Positions 16,922 to 24,556 of a DNA stretch of 43,594 bases are shown here, in pieces (position 1 is the stretch's first letter; each line of letters begins with the position of its first letter). A model generated the notes under the pieces. That model was not told the DNA's origin and ran no database searches. It worked only from the letters and a program-made list of their open reading frames with translations. Both the position numbers and the translations under genes were made by a program. This DNA is from a virus. The stretch spans positions 1-43,594 of the IMG/VR virus record IMGVR_UViG_3300021197_000558; one strand, written 5' to 3'.

Positions 16922-18245
16922 CTGGTTCCTCTAGTTCTTCAATATCCTCATCAGTGATATTTGTGTATGTGCCATCTTGTTTCAATTCTTTGGCTACAGT
17001 AGCCTCGCTAACAATATCACGATCAAGATACAAGGCATCGCGCTGAGCATTTACAAATTGAAGATCTGCTTGCTCTTTGGGTGTCATTTGGAATAATGAA
17101 TTAAATTCATAATCCAAATCCGTGTCTTCAGCAAGACCTAAACTACGAGCCATGATTTCATCAAAGTAATCTAACTTAGGCTTATAGTCTTTCTTCTGTG
17201 CAGAACGTACCGTGTCATAATAGTTCTTAAGGTCACCCTCACCAGTAGCGTTCAAGCCACTTGCAGAAGACCCTAGAAGACGTGTGGCAGGAATATCACT
17301 AGCAGCACTAAGGAACAAGGCGTAACGGTCTAATAGGTCGGGCAGACCGCTAAATGTGTTATTCTTAGTTTGGAAATCTTCCTCATTATCTAAAAGCATC
17401 ATATTATTGAAGCTTTTCATCATACCTGCTAATGTGAAACGCTTACGAAGCAGTGACTCACCGTCAGCGGTTTGAAGATATCCCATCAAACCTTTAACTT
17501 TCATGATGTCTACGTTTGTCTCATATACCATACTAGCAGCACCATCAGTCGTGGTGTTGAAGTTGGTAAGAGCTTCATAGATACGACTCAATACAGAATC
17601 AGAATAATAGTTGTTACGACGGAACTCATCAAACGGAAGTGGGATACCGTCAAACCGTAACACACGACTATGATGAATCTTAACGCTTGTTTCATTAAAG
17701 CGGTAAAACTCAGGCATGCCAAAATTCTTATCCATAGGGTCAGTAATAGGTACGACTTCCGCATTACTAACACGGTGGCGGTCAATTGCTTTAATGTGAC
17801 GTAGACTACCTTCTTTTAACTTAGTAACGTCAAGAGGTTTATCTGGTGTTTGCCCATCATCAATAGACATAACGATAAACGCTGTACCATACAGTCGCGC
17901 CCATTTATGAGCAGAATTAAAGTTTCCGGCAAGATCCAAACGGTCTTCTTCATCTTCCAATAGCTTAACTGTTTCAGGCTCGATATCACCAGTGAATTCA
18001 CGCCATTCACGGGTCATGTCATCAGGGATAATATCTACGACCTTACCAGCTAACCAATCGGTTCGGTACATAGCATTCAGTTCTTCCTGAGCACCATCGG
18101 CTGATAATTGTTTATTATTGACGAACCGTGAGTGGTGTCGTTTATCTTGTTCAGTACCTAACTGAGCGACGAGGTTTTCCAGGCCATCTTTAAGTTTCGC
18201 CTCTTCGTCAGATAGGATCCTGGCTTCTTGAACATTTTCGCTCAT
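16797..18245 (-). CDS. Portal protein, DUF1073 family
   Basis: 482 residues. AMYRTDWLAGKVVDIIPDDM and TREWREFTG near the N-terminus, HSRVLRFDGIPLPF, and the loop SAASDIPATRLLGSSASGLN followed by ATGEGDLKNYYDTV, are diagnostic of DUF1073 (PF06381) portals. The portal is the dodecameric channel at the packaging vertex. The last 50 residues are extremely acidic (DDGFDTDTDTDILGTEREVE and beyond) and share their DNA with the basic start of the MuF gene. The start has an AGGTGA site; a conserved upstream element lies at 18332-18379. Confidence 0.92.
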   Translation of the reverse strand: MSENVQEARILSDEEAKLKDGLENLVAQLGTEQDKRHHSRFVNNKQLSADGAQEELNAMYRTDWLAGKVVDIIPDDMTREWREFTGDIEPETVKLLEDEEDRLDLAGNFNSAHKWARLYGTAFIVMSIDDGQTPDKPLDVTKLKEGSLRHIKAIDRHRVSNAEVVPITDPMDKNFGMPEFYRFNETSVKIHHSRVLRFDGIPLPFDEFRRNNYYSDSVLSRIYEALTNFNTTTDGAASMVYETNVDIMKVKGLMGYLQTADGESLLRKRFTLAGMMKSFNNMMLLDNEEDFQTKNNTFSGLPDLLDRYALFLSAASDIPATRLLGSSASGLNATGEGDLKNYYDTVRSAQKKDYKPKLDYFDEIMARSLGLAEDTDLDYEFNSLFQMTPKEQADLQFVNAQRDALYLDRDIVSEATVAKELKQDGTYTNITDEDIEELEEPDDGFDTDTDTDILGTEREVEEGEEEERASSKDPEESGSEVP

Positions 18246-18331
18246 ATTAAGTCACCTATTAAGTTGAAGTTATAAAGGTTAGGTTTGAAACCACCTATTA
18301 CCCTGTATAGCAATTATTTCTATATTAAAAG

Positions 18332-18379
18332 TTTTTCTTATACATTAAAAGGTAAAGCTAGAAACTAGCTAAACTAACT
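18332..18379 (-). promoter_or_regulatory. Conserved 48-bp upstream element, copy A (before portal operon)
   Basis: Minus-strand layout: AGTTAGTTTAG (18379..18369), 19 bp, then TTTAATGTATAAGAAAAA (18349..18332). Both blocks and the 19-bp distance recur exactly at 24509-24556. TATAAG could serve as a -10 box, but there is no -35 match at 17 bp (GTTTCT), so activator-dependent transcription is likely. A 6-bp hairpin AGCTAG-AAA-CTAGCT (18356-18370) is unique to this copy and could end upstream transcription. Confidence 0.65.
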
Positions 18380-18919
18380 CTAAACACCTTTTAATTGAAA
18401 GAAACCGTCTATACCGCAATTATGTTTATTAAGAGCGGACAAATTATCATTAATTCTACAGCCAAAAATATCACCGTTATCTCCATTTAAGATAATACCT
18501 TCAGAATATTCAAACAATGTAAAATCATAAATAGCAAGTCGACTAGAACCAGAAAGTTCTACAAATTGAACATCAGACCCTATACTAAAGAAATCAGAGG
18601 CTGACTTTATAACTGGTGTCAACGGTATTTCCTGACCATCAATAATAGTATAGAAAGTCACACCATTAGCAAGCGGTCCAGATATAGAACCGTAATCATC
18701 AACTCCTGTATTACCTGCGTCGCTTATTGTGAATTGAACTTTATTGACAGAAATTTGCCTATTAGCTTCAGCTTGAAAATAAAATTCTTGAGGTGTTACT
18801 GAACCGTCTACATCCATATCGGGGCTACCGCTTAACGTCCCATCATTAGTAAACGGTCTTTGAATTGGGAATTTACGAGAATCTGTTATTCTACCGTAAG
18901 CGTTTCTTAAAGAACTCAT
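18380..18919 (-). CDS. Hypothetical protein between terminase and portal
   Basis: 179 residues, almost all beta-prone with many Asp/Asn/Ser/Gly (GTLSGSPDMDVDGSVTPQEF, then YFQAEANRQISVNKVQFTIS, DAGNTGVDDYGSISGPLANG, SRLAIYDFTLFEYSEGIILN). The jelly-roll-like look and the reference to a vector-valued quantity at regular intervals resemble virion surface or decoration proteins, but I do not recognise a family. It has a good AAGGAAA site and its stop abuts the conserved element before the portal gene. A virion role is a guess from position. Confidence 0.7.
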   Translation of the reverse strand: MSSLRNAYGRITDSRKFPIQRPFTNDGTLSGSPDMDVDGSVTPQEFYFQAEANRQISVNKVQFTISDAGNTGVDDYGSISGPLANGVTFYTIIDGQEIPLTPVIKSASDFFSIGSDVQFVELSGSSRLAIYDFTLFEYSEGIILNGDNGDIFGCRINDNLSALNKHNCGIDGFFQLKGV

Positions 18920-18948
18920 AGTTTATTTCCTTCTTGTAGTTGTCCGGC

Positions 18949-19695
18949 CTACATTGAATTGGAATTATAAAGCATGTCTTCAAATACTATCAGATCCTCA
19001 ACGGCATCCATTGTCGGGTCTATCTGGTCATCATGCTTATGCGTCATTAGCGGTGTGAACTTTCTAAACTCTTCTTTATAGTCATGTAACCATTCAGCGT
19101 TCGCTGGAAGATGAATATAATTAGCAGCAAAGTATTTCACAACACCCATCGCCCGTAGAACCTTGTCAGTGTTACGCTGTATAGGTTCAACAGGAATAAA
19201 ATAATCTTTCTTGATAGATTGTATTAAAGAACTTCCTGAACTCTTATCTTCAATCTTTACAACTTGTGCTCCCATTGGTTTAAACTGTGTCGGTTTATGT
19301 TTATTCCAAAACTCTACCAGTTTAGATTCTAATTCCGGAGCTTCCCATTTACCTCGGAATTGATCAACAAGAAATATTCCTTTAGTCATTGATCTAGCCC
19401 AAAGCTGAAACACACTATAGTCATTTCGCTCAGCGGTTTTCTGTGCGGTATCCCCATAGATACGGAGTAAGTCTATGTCGGCTGGGAGCACATCATAATA
19501 CTTCCAATACTTATCCTTGAACATACCGCCACCCAAAGGACTCGGGTTTTGTTGATACTGACTAGCGAATGTGTACTTATCACCCTCTTCTAAGATGCGT
19601 AGTTTTTGAGCATCCTGTTTAAACGCCCATAGGGGGATATTTAAGGGTACTTGTTCTGGACATAGGGTAAGTATAGCGTCTGTACTAAAAAGCAT
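18949..19695 (-). CDS. terL: Terminase large subunit, C-terminal nuclease part
   Basis: 248 residues if translated from the ATG at 19695, which has GGAG 6 nt upstream; the open frame extends to an ATG at 19731. PLWAFKQDAQKLRILEEGDK and YTFASQYQQNPSPLGGGMF are the classic linker of large terminases. RNase H-like nuclease residues follow: YGDTAQKTAERNDYSVFQLW (first Asp), VKIEDKSSGSSLIQSIKKD (second acidic pair) and HDDQIDPTMDAVEDLIVF (last Asp). The ATPase half is encoded just upstream in another frame. Either this is a genuinely separate polypeptide or the two are joined by +1 frameshifting or bypass; see findings. Confidence 0.85.
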   Translation of the reverse strand: MLFSTDAILTLCPEQVPLNIPLWAFKQDAQKLRILEEGDKYTFASQYQQNPSPLGGGMFKDKYWKYYDVLPADIDLLRIYGDTAQKTAERNDYSVFQLWARSMTKGIFLVDQFRGKWEAPELESKLVEFWNKHKPTQFKPMGAQVVKIEDKSSGSSLIQSIKKDYFIPVEPIQRNTDKVLRAMGVVKYFAANYIHLPANAEWLHDYKEEFRKFTPLMTHKHDDQIDPTMDAVEDLIVFEDMLYNSNSM

Positions 19696-20554
19696 AAGGT
19701 ACTCCGCTGTGAAGAGCCTGTAGAATACCATTTAGGTCTATACGTCTACCGTGTGTATAATCTTCCGGATATTTACGGTTAATTTCTTCCTCACTCAATA
19801 GCGTGGGAATAGTTAAGTGATGCCAAACATCTCCCGAACCACCTTTAAGAAGGTAGCCAGAAAGGTCGTCTTCGTGAATACGTTGCATGATAACGATCAT
19901 TGGGACCGTCTCTACAGCAAGACGTGAACGCATAGTATTATTGAAACGGTTGTTAATAGCAGCACGTTTAACGACAGAATAAGCGTCATCAGGCTTCACA
20001 GGGTCATCAATAACAAAGGCTCCAGTGAAGCCCTCTTCCATACGACCAGCACGGAAACCAGTAATCTGACCACCAGCAGCAGCCGCCATCATACCGCCTC
20101 CGTCTTCCGTGAACCATCGTTTCTTACCTTTGGTGTCAACCCTGACATCCATAGGCCAGAGTTCTTGAAATTCTTGTAGATTGATAGTCTCTTTAATTTT
20201 GGAAGAGTTTTCCTGAGCTAGGTCGGCAGAATAAGAAGCGTGAATATATTTGGAACGTGGATTTAACGCCAAACCACGAGCAATGAAATTCAATACAGCC
20301 TGTTCAGTCTTGGTATAACCTGGAGCAATATTGATAACGAGCCTGTTAATCTTACATTCATAAACAGCTTGAAGGACATATTCAATCACATAATGATGCC
20401 AGTTACGAAGCATCTTTGTCCCTTCACGGTGTTTAAAGAAATACCTCATGAACTGAATACCGTCATTTTCAAGCATGTACTTCAGCATTCGCTTTTCATT
20501 AAGCGACCAAGGTTCCATATCATCAGGAGTTATTATAGGGCTAGAAGTCGTCAT
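19685..20554 (-). CDS. terL: Terminase large subunit, N-terminal ATPase part
   Basis: 289 residues from the ATG at 20554 (AAGGAG 8 nt upstream; overlaps the small subunit by 14 bp). Walker A is the degenerate NIAPGYTKTEQ, Walker B is GAFVIDDPVKPDD, and IMQRIHEDDLSGYLL is the coupling motif that follows. RNWHHYVIEYVLQ and YIHASYSADLAQENSSKIKE are typical of the family. The frame ends at TAG (19687..19685) soon after YTHGRRIDLNG, just where the linker to the nuclease should begin. The protein pumps DNA into the prohead. Confidence 0.87.
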   Translation of the reverse strand: MTTSSPIITPDDMEPWSLNEKRMLKYMLENDGIQFMRYFFKHREGTKMLRNWHHYVIEYVLQAVYECKINRLVINIAPGYTKTEQAVLNFIARGLALNPRSKYIHASYSADLAQENSSKIKETINLQEFQELWPMDVRVDTKGKKRWFTEDGGGMMAAAAGGQITGFRAGRMEEGFTGAFVIDDPVKPDDAYSVVKRAAINNRFNNTMRSRLAVETVPMIVIMQRIHEDDLSGYLLKGGSGDVWHHLTIPTLLSEEEINRKYPEDYTHGRRIDLNGILQALHSGVPYAF

Positions 20555-20945
20555 TAAACTTCTCCTTAAATAATTCAATCTCTTCTTCGTTCAACGGGTT
20601 ATCTTGAACTGATGCGGAACCTGAATTACCACCATTGACTTCAACTTGTTTACGCTTAGCATGTAGGTATTCGGCGAGAGTTTTACTAGCAGTGATAGAT
20701 TCGGACAAGGTAACAGTGTGATATTTGAAACGGTTCATCACATGATCAACAATCTCGTTCCAGTCACCTTTGGATAATTCACCATTGGTAAAAGCGTCAA
20801 TCTCCATAATGAGTTCATATATGGATGAAAGTCTACGAGGGTCTTGCCCGTTCATCACCGCTTCTAAAAAGACAAGGGGATCCTTCGCTTCACCCTCATG
20901 GATGAGATCCCTTAAATCTTTAATTGAAAGCGATTTGTGTGGCAT
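20541..20945 (-). CDS. terS: Terminase small subunit
   Basis: 134 residues. The first part has short helices (SIKDLRDLIHEGEAKDPLVF, then LEAVMNGQDPRRLSSIYELI) and the end carries SKTLAEYLHAKRKQVEVNGG, a Lys-rich stretch typical of terminase small subunits that recognise the packaging site. It overlaps the ATPase gene, and a sigma-70-like promoter lies at 20980-21008. The ribosome binding site is weak. Confidence 0.83.
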   Translation of the reverse strand: MPHKSLSIKDLRDLIHEGEAKDPLVFLEAVMNGQDPRRLSSIYELIMEIDAFTNGELSKGDWNEIVDHVMNRFKYHTVTLSESITASKTLAEYLHAKRKQVEVNGGNSGSASVQDNPLNEEEIELFKEKFNDDF

Positions 20946-20979
20946 AGGTTCTATCTACATTTCCGGCTGTATTGCCTTC

Positions 20980-21008
20980 AATATAAATTAGAACCCTGTA
21001 GAAGTAAA
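20980..21008 (-). promoter_or_regulatory. Sigma-70-like promoter before terminase genes
   Basis: On the minus strand TTTACT (21008..21003), 17-bp spacer, TATATT (20985..20980), in the gap upstream of the terminase small-subunit start at 20945. Confidence 0.68.
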
Positions 21009-21028
21009 TTTAATTGGAAGAAGTGGTG

Positions 21029-21331
21029 CTATAAATCGTCAGGACAATAAGGATAATCGTCCTCAGAAGGTTCTTCTAATTCAAGCTGTAGATATTCACC
21101 TGGATTATAATGTTTGGCTTCAATGTAGCACTCAGCCTCATTAATAGATTCCTGACCAGTCGCAACATCACAATGTCCACCAGCGTTACAGTTACAGAAC
21201 TGACAAGCTGAGCGCACATTATAGAAATAGAATTCGGCAAACTCTGAACCAGTGCAACGTCCACCAATACGGTGAGGGAACTTATAGGCCGAGCAATCAC
21301 ATATCGGCCTATCGTCGTGTTTACGACTCAT
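21029..21331 (-). CDS. Small cysteine-rich (zinc-binding) protein
   Basis: 100 residues with eight or more Cys/His in pairs: ICDCSAYKFPHRIGGRC, SACQFCNCNAGGHCDV, and AECYIEAKHYNPGEYLQLEL. The acidic C-terminus (EEPSEDDYPYCPDDL) ends the protein. The spacing suggests one or two metal sites, but I do not recognise the family. It overlaps the upstream zinc-ribbon gene by 11 bp. Confidence 0.65.
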   Translation of the reverse strand: MSRKHDDRPICDCSAYKFPHRIGGRCTGSEFAEFYFYNVRSACQFCNCNAGGHCDVATGQESINEAECYIEAKHYNPGEYLQLELEEPSEDDYPYCPDDL

Positions 21332-21725
21332 TGTCTTTCAACTTAAAAGGTTTGACATAACATCTGCAATTTATATGTTGAGGAGCTTTATATTTAATAG
21401 CTACTTTATTCACTTTCTTAAAAGTAGATCCAAATTTACCAAATGTTATCAACCATAGAAACACTTGAAGCCAGTTTGAAGATTCTATATCAGCAGTACC
21501 TATCAACTCTTGCTCAATCTTAATTTTATTTTGTTCTTCACGAGTAAGCCATAATTGTCCATTCCACTTGGCCGAACCAGATTTCACAACTTGACTACCA
21601 CAATCTGGACAAGCGTTTACCGGATGTAAATCTTCATACATACCTGTTAATTCACAGTTGGTACATTTACAGATATTCCAATAACCTCCATTATATCCGT
21701 AATAAGATGGTTTCAAATGTCGCAT
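21321..21725 (-). CDS. Zinc-ribbon protein with C-terminal extension
   Basis: 134 residues. A ribbon made by CKCTNC and CPDCG (residues 19-44) is followed by TREEQNKIKIEQELIG, then a hydrophobic stretch (WLQVFLWLITFGKFGSTFKK) that may touch the membrane, and a Cys-containing basic end (HINCRCYVKPFKL). No function is evident. It abuts its neighbours (1-11 bp overlaps) and belongs to a run of small leftward genes expressed before the terminase genes. Confidence 0.65.
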   Translation of the reverse strand: MRHLKPSYYGYNGGYWNICKCTNCELTGMYEDLHPVNACPDCGSQVVKSGSAKWNGQLWLTREEQNKIKIEQELIGTADIESSNWLQVFLWLITFGKFGSTFKKVNKVAIKYKAPQHINCRCYVKPFKLKDNES

Positions 21726-21925
21726 TACTGTTCTCCTGTTTTATAATAGAAATCACCGTCAGGAGTCACCTCACGTACAGCCAGCACAACACCATTGGAA
21801 ACCAGCTTGACAGTCGCCTGTTTCTTACCTCGGATGTTAGAACGCTTGAAACTACGCTTCTCCGATACCGGAATATTAGGGTTGAAGAGTATATCCTCAA
21901 ACTGCTCTTTAGTGATTGACTGCAT
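21725..21925 (-). CDS. Small hypothetical protein
   Basis: 66 residues: MQSITKEQFEDILFNPNIPV, then SEKRSFKRSNIRGKKQATVK and LVSNGVVLAVREVTPDGDFY. It is basic in the middle with a C-terminal beta-hairpin look. An ACAGGAG site precedes the ATG, and a strong promoter at 21955-21983 starts just upstream, so this is the first gene of a leftward unit. Function unknown. Confidence 0.68.
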   Translation of the reverse strand: MQSITKEQFEDILFNPNIPVSEKRSFKRSNIRGKKQATVKLVSNGVVLAVREVTPDGDFYYKTGEQ

Positions 21926-21954
21926 AACTGTGACTCCTGTATTAACTTGAACTC

Positions 21955-21983
21955 AGTATAGGTCAGGTTTACATAGAACGCAA
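21955..21983 (-). promoter_or_regulatory. Sigma-70-like promoter of the GAGTTCAAG type
   Basis: On the minus strand TTGCGT (21983..21978), 17-bp spacer, TATACT (21960..21955), then GAGTTCAAGTTAATACAGGAG-type leader. The same leader follows promoters at 28.3, 31.8 and 40.3 kb on the other strand. Confidence 0.78.
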
Positions 21984-22157
21984 GAATATTTCTAACTGGA
22001 TCAGTTTAGCATCCTTAAATGACTCAACTACAACAACCACCCTATCGTCATCATTTAAAGTAAACTGACCTTCGCTACCTTCTTCTATATGAATGTTATC
22101 ACATGTCGTCTGCATGTCGTTCACCAAGTAGTTTACCAAATCTAGGTATTCCATCAC
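21969..22157 (-). CDS. Small acidic hypothetical protein
   Basis: 62 residues if started at the GTG at 22157 (or the ATG next to it at 22154), which overlaps the ligase gene by up to 59 bp; the ATG at 22115 would give 48 residues and a 17-bp overlap. The body (MQTTCDNIHIEEGSEGQFTL, then NDDDRVVVVVESFKDAKLIQ) reads as a real small protein with a strand of five valines. Start uncertain, function unknown. The promoter at 21955-21983 overlaps its 3' end. Confidence 0.55.
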   Translation of the reverse strand: MMEYLDLVNYLVNDMQTTCDNIHIEEGSEGQFTLNDDDRVVVVVESFKDAKLIQLEIFLRSM

Positions 22158-22956
22158 GGCTTAGTTCCTGATAGCTGAACTTGTATAGACGACCATATAG
22201 GTTCTCACGGTTGTCCCACATCTCCTTCTTGATAGCATCGGTAAATCCAGGTCCGAACCCTACCTTGAATTGAACACCGTTCCAATCCATAACACACGAA
22301 CCAGAAGTATCAGCAGGTACTTGACCGTCTTTGGCTGATGACCGTTTAGCATGTCCGAGTTCGTCACGTTCAAGTTCGTTAGTGTTTGTCATCTTCTCAA
22401 TGATTTCAACCAGTGTAGCCTCGTCATCAAAGAACCGCTTAACCTTCAGCAGAATACCCTCTTTAACGGTAGAACGTCCGTGCTTATATTTGCCGTTTGG
22501 TTTACGGAGCATAACACCTTCGTAGCCCTCGTTAACACACTTGTCCAGGTAGGCTTCCAGTTTTTCTTCATTATTGATTTGCACTGGCATTAGTACTCTT
22601 ATTCTAGGATGCAGTTCATCCCATTCCATGTTGTCAATTCTATCTTTATAGCCTGCACCCATTATGAAAGAATCAAATACATGATAGACAAAATCAGGCT
22701 CACCATCGCGCGACATAATACCAGATGATACAGCGTTGAAGTCACCGTCTAACATAAGCTCACCATCTAGACCATTAAGTCCTTTGAGCTGCTCTTGAAC
22801 AAAGTGGTTAGGGATAGGTTTCATAGTGCGTGACATTGCTACACCTTCAACCATTAAACAACGAATCCCGTCTAGCTTGGGAGTAGCTAGTACGGGATAT
22901 TGGATTTTCTCATAGTCGGCTTTCTTAGCTAACAAAGGTTGTATAACTTTAGTCAT
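22099..22956 (-). CDS. ATP-dependent DNA ligase
   Basis: 285 residues. Nucleotidyltransferase motifs in order: I, KLDGIR with the adenylated Lys at 27; III, LDGELML; IIIa, DFVYHVFDSF; IV, EGVMLRKP; V, LLKVKRFFDDEA. A C-terminal OB-fold part (MDWNGVQFKVGFGPGFTDA) closes the enzyme. It is short, as phage ligases often are, and has no N-terminal DNA-binding domain. It seals nicks during replication and repair. It overlaps the DUF4031-like gene by 8 bp. Confidence 0.93.
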   Translation of the reverse strand: MTKVIQPLLAKKADYEKIQYPVLATPKLDGIRCLMVEGVAMSRTMKPIPNHFVQEQLKGLNGLDGELMLDGDFNAVSSGIMSRDGEPDFVYHVFDSFIMGAGYKDRIDNMEWDELHPRIRVLMPVQINNEEKLEAYLDKCVNEGYEGVMLRKPNGKYKHGRSTVKEGILLKVKRFFDDEATLVEIIEKMTNTNELERDELGHAKRSSAKDGQVPADTSGSCVMDWNGVQFKVGFGPGFTDAIKKEMWDNRENLYGRLYKFSYQELSRDGIPRFGKLLGERHADDM

Positions 22957-23224
22957 TATCTATTCCGAAGTGTTTTCTAACACGTTTAATGAATTCAAAC
23001 TGTTTAGTAACATCGTCACCATAAACAGCTCCCAAGTTTCTAGCTATTTTAGCTTTAGATTTACTGATGATATAGAATGGATTTGTACCGTCACCATTAA
23101 AAGTAGTTACGTCCAACTTCTTAGCCATTTCATGAAGCTCTTGTTCATTATCAGCAACCATTATCCAAGGTTTAGCACCATCAGGCATAGTTATGTTGAA
23201 ATGATTATAAACATAAACTGACAT
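22949..23224 (-). CDS. DUF4031-like protein
   Basis: 91 residues. YNHFNITMPDGAKPWIMVAD, then NEQELHEMAKKLDV and the segment NPFYIISKSKAKIARNLGAV, follow the DUF4031 (PF13223) pattern of a short N-terminal strand, a D-x-x-x-ELH helix and a K-AxxxGA end. The family is common in phages beside nucleotide- or DNA-metabolism genes and has no established role. It is coupled to the ligase gene. Confidence 0.65.
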   Translation of the reverse strand: MSVYVYNHFNITMPDGAKPWIMVADNEQELHEMAKKLDVTTFNGDGTNPFYIISKSKAKIARNLGAVYGDDVTKQFEFIKRVRKHFGIDND

Positions 23225-23484
23225 TAGTGAAGTTCTCCTTTTATTTCTATCTCACGAACCTTACCTGGAGTAACGTAAATTCCCTCAATACCTTCAGCTC
23301 TACAACGTAGTTCAAGGATAGGACATTCTTTATCTTCACGTACGATAACAGGTGGGATACCAAATTGAATACACAATAGTATCAATGGATTAAGTGGTTG
23401 CACCTCACCTCCACAATGAGTACAGGTGGTATCTTCATCGGTGATAGTGTTGGTGCAATGTGGACAGCTTATTTCTTTAGACAT
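23224..23484 (-). CDS. Zinc-ribbon protein
   Basis: 86 residues from the ATG at 23484, chosen because AGGAGAA lies just upstream; longer forms would overlap the next gene. The N-terminus is a double-Cys ribbon, CPHC and CTHC (residues 7-24). The rest is a beta-strand protein with a Cys near the middle (DKECPILELRCRAEGIEG, YVTPGKVREIEIKGEL). No family recognised. The stop and the DUF4031-like start share one base. Confidence 0.68.
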   Translation of the reverse strand: MSKEISCPHCTNTITDEDTTCTHCGGEVQPLNPLILLCIQFGIPPVIVREDKECPILELRCRAEGIEGIYVTPGKVREIEIKGELH

Positions 23485-23494
23485 TAGTATTCTC

Positions 23495-23716
23495 CTATTT
23501 GTGATTCCACCAAATACGAACACGAGTTACAGCCAAATGACCAAACCCATATAGAAACAATAAGCTTCCCCATGCTATAGAGTGTTTATCCTGAGTCTCA
23601 CCTGTACCCATCAGTATGAGTATAAGGCCGACAGCTATAAACGTCCATGCTATCAGCTTGTTGAACTTCAACCGTTTACCCGTTAGCTGAGTTGTCACTA
23701 CTGTTTCTTCTTTCAT
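23495..23716 (-). CDS. Small two-helix membrane protein
   Basis: 73 residues with two membrane helices: LIAWTFIAVGLILILMGTG (24-42) and IAWGSLLFLYGFGHLAV (47-63), short polar ends and a C-terminal WWNHK. The stretch between them is brief, so it is a hairpin in the inner membrane. It could be an exclusion or holin-like factor; nothing decides. It overlaps the exonuclease gene by 4 bp. Confidence 0.68.
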   Translation of the reverse strand: MKEETVVTTQLTGKRLKFNKLIAWTFIAVGLILILMGTGETQDKHSIAWGSLLFLYGFGHLAVTRVRIWWNHK

Positions 23717-24252
23717 GATTTATCTCCTAATAGTTTATTCCACATCATTGTGATGTAACTAGCCTGAAACTTAGCATCTTCTAGCGCATTATGACAGCCT
23801 TTTCTGTTTGTCGTCTTATTAAAACCACCACGAGCTGACTCGTACATGTCTAACACTGTTCTGCAGTCACGGACATTCCAAAACTTCCAAGGGATTTCAA
23901 TACCGAGTTGTCTATAAGCGTGTTCAAGACATGAGATGTCAAATGTTGCACCGTTACCCCATACCTTACAGTCTTTCGGGAGCCACTCTGCAATGGTGAT
24001 TAGAGACTCTTCTAGTTCGTCTAAACCATTAAGAGCATCGCGAGCCTCTTTAGACTGTTTTGACCACCACTCTTGAGTATCCGGACAAATGAAACGATCC
24101 TGGTTTTCCCAGTCGAGTTCCATATAGAAAGTCTCTTTGCTGACTTTACCGTATCGTGGATCAAAGATCACAGCTCCGATACTCACAATAGCCATTTCAG
24201 GAACCTTACCCATCGTTTCAAGATCTATCATTACGTGTCTTAGTTTCTGCAT
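23713..24252 (-). CDS. DEDDh 3'-5' exonuclease
   Basis: 179 residues from the ATG at 24252 (GAGGT upstream; a GTG one codon earlier is possible). DEDD residues: D10 and E12 in HVMIDLETMGKVPEMAIVSI, the third Asp in WGNGATFDISCLEHAYRQ, and H-x4-D in HNALEDAKFQASYI. The length and the DPRYGKVSKETFYMELDW region match phage exonucleases of the Rv2179c-like type. A role in degrading nucleic acid or supporting replication is likely, as the gene is first after the candidate origin. Confidence 0.87.
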   Translation of the reverse strand: MQKLRHVMIDLETMGKVPEMAIVSIGAVIFDPRYGKVSKETFYMELDWENQDRFICPDTQEWWSKQSKEARDALNGLDELEESLITIAEWLPKDCKVWGNGATFDISCLEHAYRQLGIEIPWKFWNVRDCRTVLDMYESARGGFNKTTNRKGCHNALEDAKFQASYITMMWNKLLGDKS

Positions 24253-24445
24253 CACTGTTTACCTCAAAGTTAGTTTGTTAGTTTTTAAGCGTTGATATTA
24301 CCAGTCTGAGCTCTAGAGTTCAAATTAGGTAATATTTAAAGCCAGTTAGTTTTCGGATAGCCCAGTAACCACGAGGGATGCAGAGCATTTACCAAAACTT
24401 CTTAAAATATTAATTCCTTATAAAACAATAGCTTACCAATGGGTT

Positions 24446-24555
24446 GTTAGTTTAGGTGGGTTTTGATACATACATTAAGGGTATATAGAATTTAATTTAG
24501 AATAATTATTTTTCTTATACATTAAACTATATACTTCAAACCCACCTAAACTAAC
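24446..24555. repeat. 18-bp perfect inverted repeat with AT-rich centre
   Basis: GTTAGTTTAGGTGGGTTT at 24446-24463 is the exact reverse complement of 24538-24555. The 74-bp centre includes a second pair of arms, GTATATAG (24481-24488) and CTATATAC (24527-24534), and the repeated word TACATTAA. Confidence 0.88.
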
Positions 24556-24556
24556 T
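24509..24556 (-). promoter_or_regulatory. Conserved 48-bp upstream element, copy B (before exonuclease-terminase genes)
   Basis: Same two blocks and same 19-bp distance as at 18332-18379: AGTTAGTTTAG (24556..24546) and TTTAATGTATAAGAAAAA (24526..24509), minus strand. The block sequences agree at every base while the 19-bp spacer differs, so selection on the blocks is likely. It sits inside the right half of the dyad. Confidence 0.65.

Noticed and set aside
24446-24490. Rightward promoter formed by the left dyad arm (GTTAGTTTAG then GGGTATATAG)
   Set aside because: It resembles the 48-bp element only loosely in the second block, and no rightward gene follows; kept only as part of the dyad.
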